The notes under the pieces were generated by a model, which was not told where the DNA came from, made no database searches, and saw only the letters and a program-made list of their open reading frames with translations. Positions 63,437 to 64,000 of a DNA stretch of 64,000 nt are shown here, one piece after another. Source of the DNA: Cryptoclostridium sp964637365. GTDB lineage: Bacteria; Bacillota; Dehalobacteriia; UBA7702. A program made the translations under genes and the position numbers. Within the stretch, counting starts at the first letter, position 1. Each line of letters opens with the position of its first letter. The stretch lies in NCBI GenBank assembly GCA_964637365.1, contig CAZWWH010000010.1, forward strand, positions 13,398 to 77,397, written 5' to 3'.

Positions 63437-63955
63437 ATGATAACGAAAAAAACTCTTCATATCGTCAGCGTAATATTGCTGCCGCTTTTGTTCTCTGTAT
63501 TATTCAATTACTTTTTCCACTGCCTTACCATAATGGAAACAAATTTCGAATTACTCTCCACTATGATCGTGCTGCGGGCGTTGATTTTTGCCGCAATAGG
63601 GTTTTCAATGATGCTGATTTACAAGATCACACAATGTCAAAAACCGAAAGCAGTACTCTTTGAGTGTGCAGTTTTTGTACTGCTTGCCATCAGCATCGCC
63701 TTTTATGAATTTTTTGGTTCTACTTTTTGGCCAAAGCAGTTCCCATGGTATCTTTTTGGGGGTATGTTTTTCTCCTACGAACAAATTTTGCCGCTGTTTA
63801 CCGGTAGTTATTTATTCCTTATGATATGCTCTTTGATGAAACTCAGGAAAAAAGATAAAGTATATACGGACAAAATCGAATCATCCAACATCATATTATC
63901 AAATAGGAACAAGCATAATGAAAAAGGATGTCCCTTAAAAGCTGTGGCCCCGTAA
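63437..63955 (+). CDS. Small membrane protein of unknown function
   Basis: A 172-residue protein with four predicted helices. AAGGAG stands seven bases before the ATG (MITKKTLHIVSVILLPL). Conserved-looking aromatic patch YEFFGSTFWPKQFPWYLFGG. The family is not recognised. A hairpin CTTGAAAAC/GTTTTCAAG begins near 63977 and runs to the window edge. Confidence 0.65.
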   Translation: MITKKTLHIVSVILLPLLFSVLFNYFFHCLTIMETNFELLSTMIVLRALIFAAIGFSMMLIYKITQCQKPKAVLFECAVFVLLAISIAFYEFFGSTFWPKQFPWYLFGGMFFSYEQILPLFTGSYLFLMICSLMKLRKKDKVYTDKIESSNIILSNRNKHNEKGCPLKAVAP

Positions 63956-64000
63956 AACAGTATTTGCGTGGAATCTTGAAAACCTTGAGTTTTCAAGGGG

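Noticed and set aside
1..64000. tRNA-Pyl, pylS, pylBCD, rRNA, tRNA genes or CRISPR arrays
   Set aside because: I looked through the intergenic stretches for a CUA-anticodon tRNA with the short-arm fold, other tRNAs and regularly spaced repeats and saw none; the search by eye is not exhaustive.

Overview
The window looks like chromosome of an anaerobic, low-to-moderate GC Bacillota (Firmicutes) that grows on methylated amines. The evidence is a block of corrinoid-dependent methylamine genes (1-17.9 kb), a typical Firmicutes housekeeping set (glycolytic genes, whiA-yvcK-rapZ, thiI-rnr-smpB), and in-frame amber codons read as pyrrolysine. I cannot assign a genus. No pylSTBCD gene, tRNA-Pyl, corrinoid reductive activase or methylcobamide:folate/CoM methyltransferase was found, so these must lie elsewhere.

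Region 1 (1-17.9 kb, all minus strand) holds four sigma-54-type transcription units. They are: (a) a corrinoid protein followed by a BCCT transporter cut by the window edge; (b) a TSUP permease, trimethylamine methyltransferase mttB with an internal TAG, corrinoid protein mttC and a BCCT transporter; (c) an mttB-like gene without pyrrolysine, preceded by a 47-codon small ORF; (d) a TSUP permease, dimethylamine methyltransferase mtbB with an internal TAG, and corrinoid protein mtbC. Each unit has a TGGCAY-N5-TTGC type (-24/-12) promoter. Units c and d lie directly downstream of their own sigma-54 activator genes. Palindromic, enhancer-like repeats sit upstream of units b and d.

Region 2 (18-43.4 kb, minus strand) contains a guanidine-I riboswitch with an SMR exporter pair; smpB, rnr, thiI and a cysteine desulfurase; a frameshifted lipoprotein gene; a membrane pyrophosphatase; secG; eno, gpmI, tpiA, pgk and gap. 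It then has a remarkable rpoN / corrinoid-domain sensor kinase / AraC-type response regulator operon, and whiA-yvcK-rapZ. The kinase carries an intact cobalamin-binding DxHxxG motif, so sigma-54 itself appears to be co-expressed with a corrinoid-sensing two-component system.

Region 3 (43.5-64 kb, mixed strands) is accessory. It has a Cys/Gly-rich small protein, a manganese riboswitch with mntP, a peptidase-C26-like amidotransferase, a decayed GNAT gene, a DEDDh exonuclease, a NifX-like His-rich protein with a Nudix enzyme and a DUF134 regulator, asnB, an MFS exporter, a ClC-family channel, a surface lipoprotein, a polysaccharide cluster (galE, rfbA, O-antigen ligase-like, GT4, two DUF4330 proteins), an AEC permease and a small membrane protein.

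Among about 50 genes read here only whiA ends in TAG, and it is followed by two more in-frame TAGs. This fits a genome that has purged amber stops because TAG is decoded as pyrrolysine.
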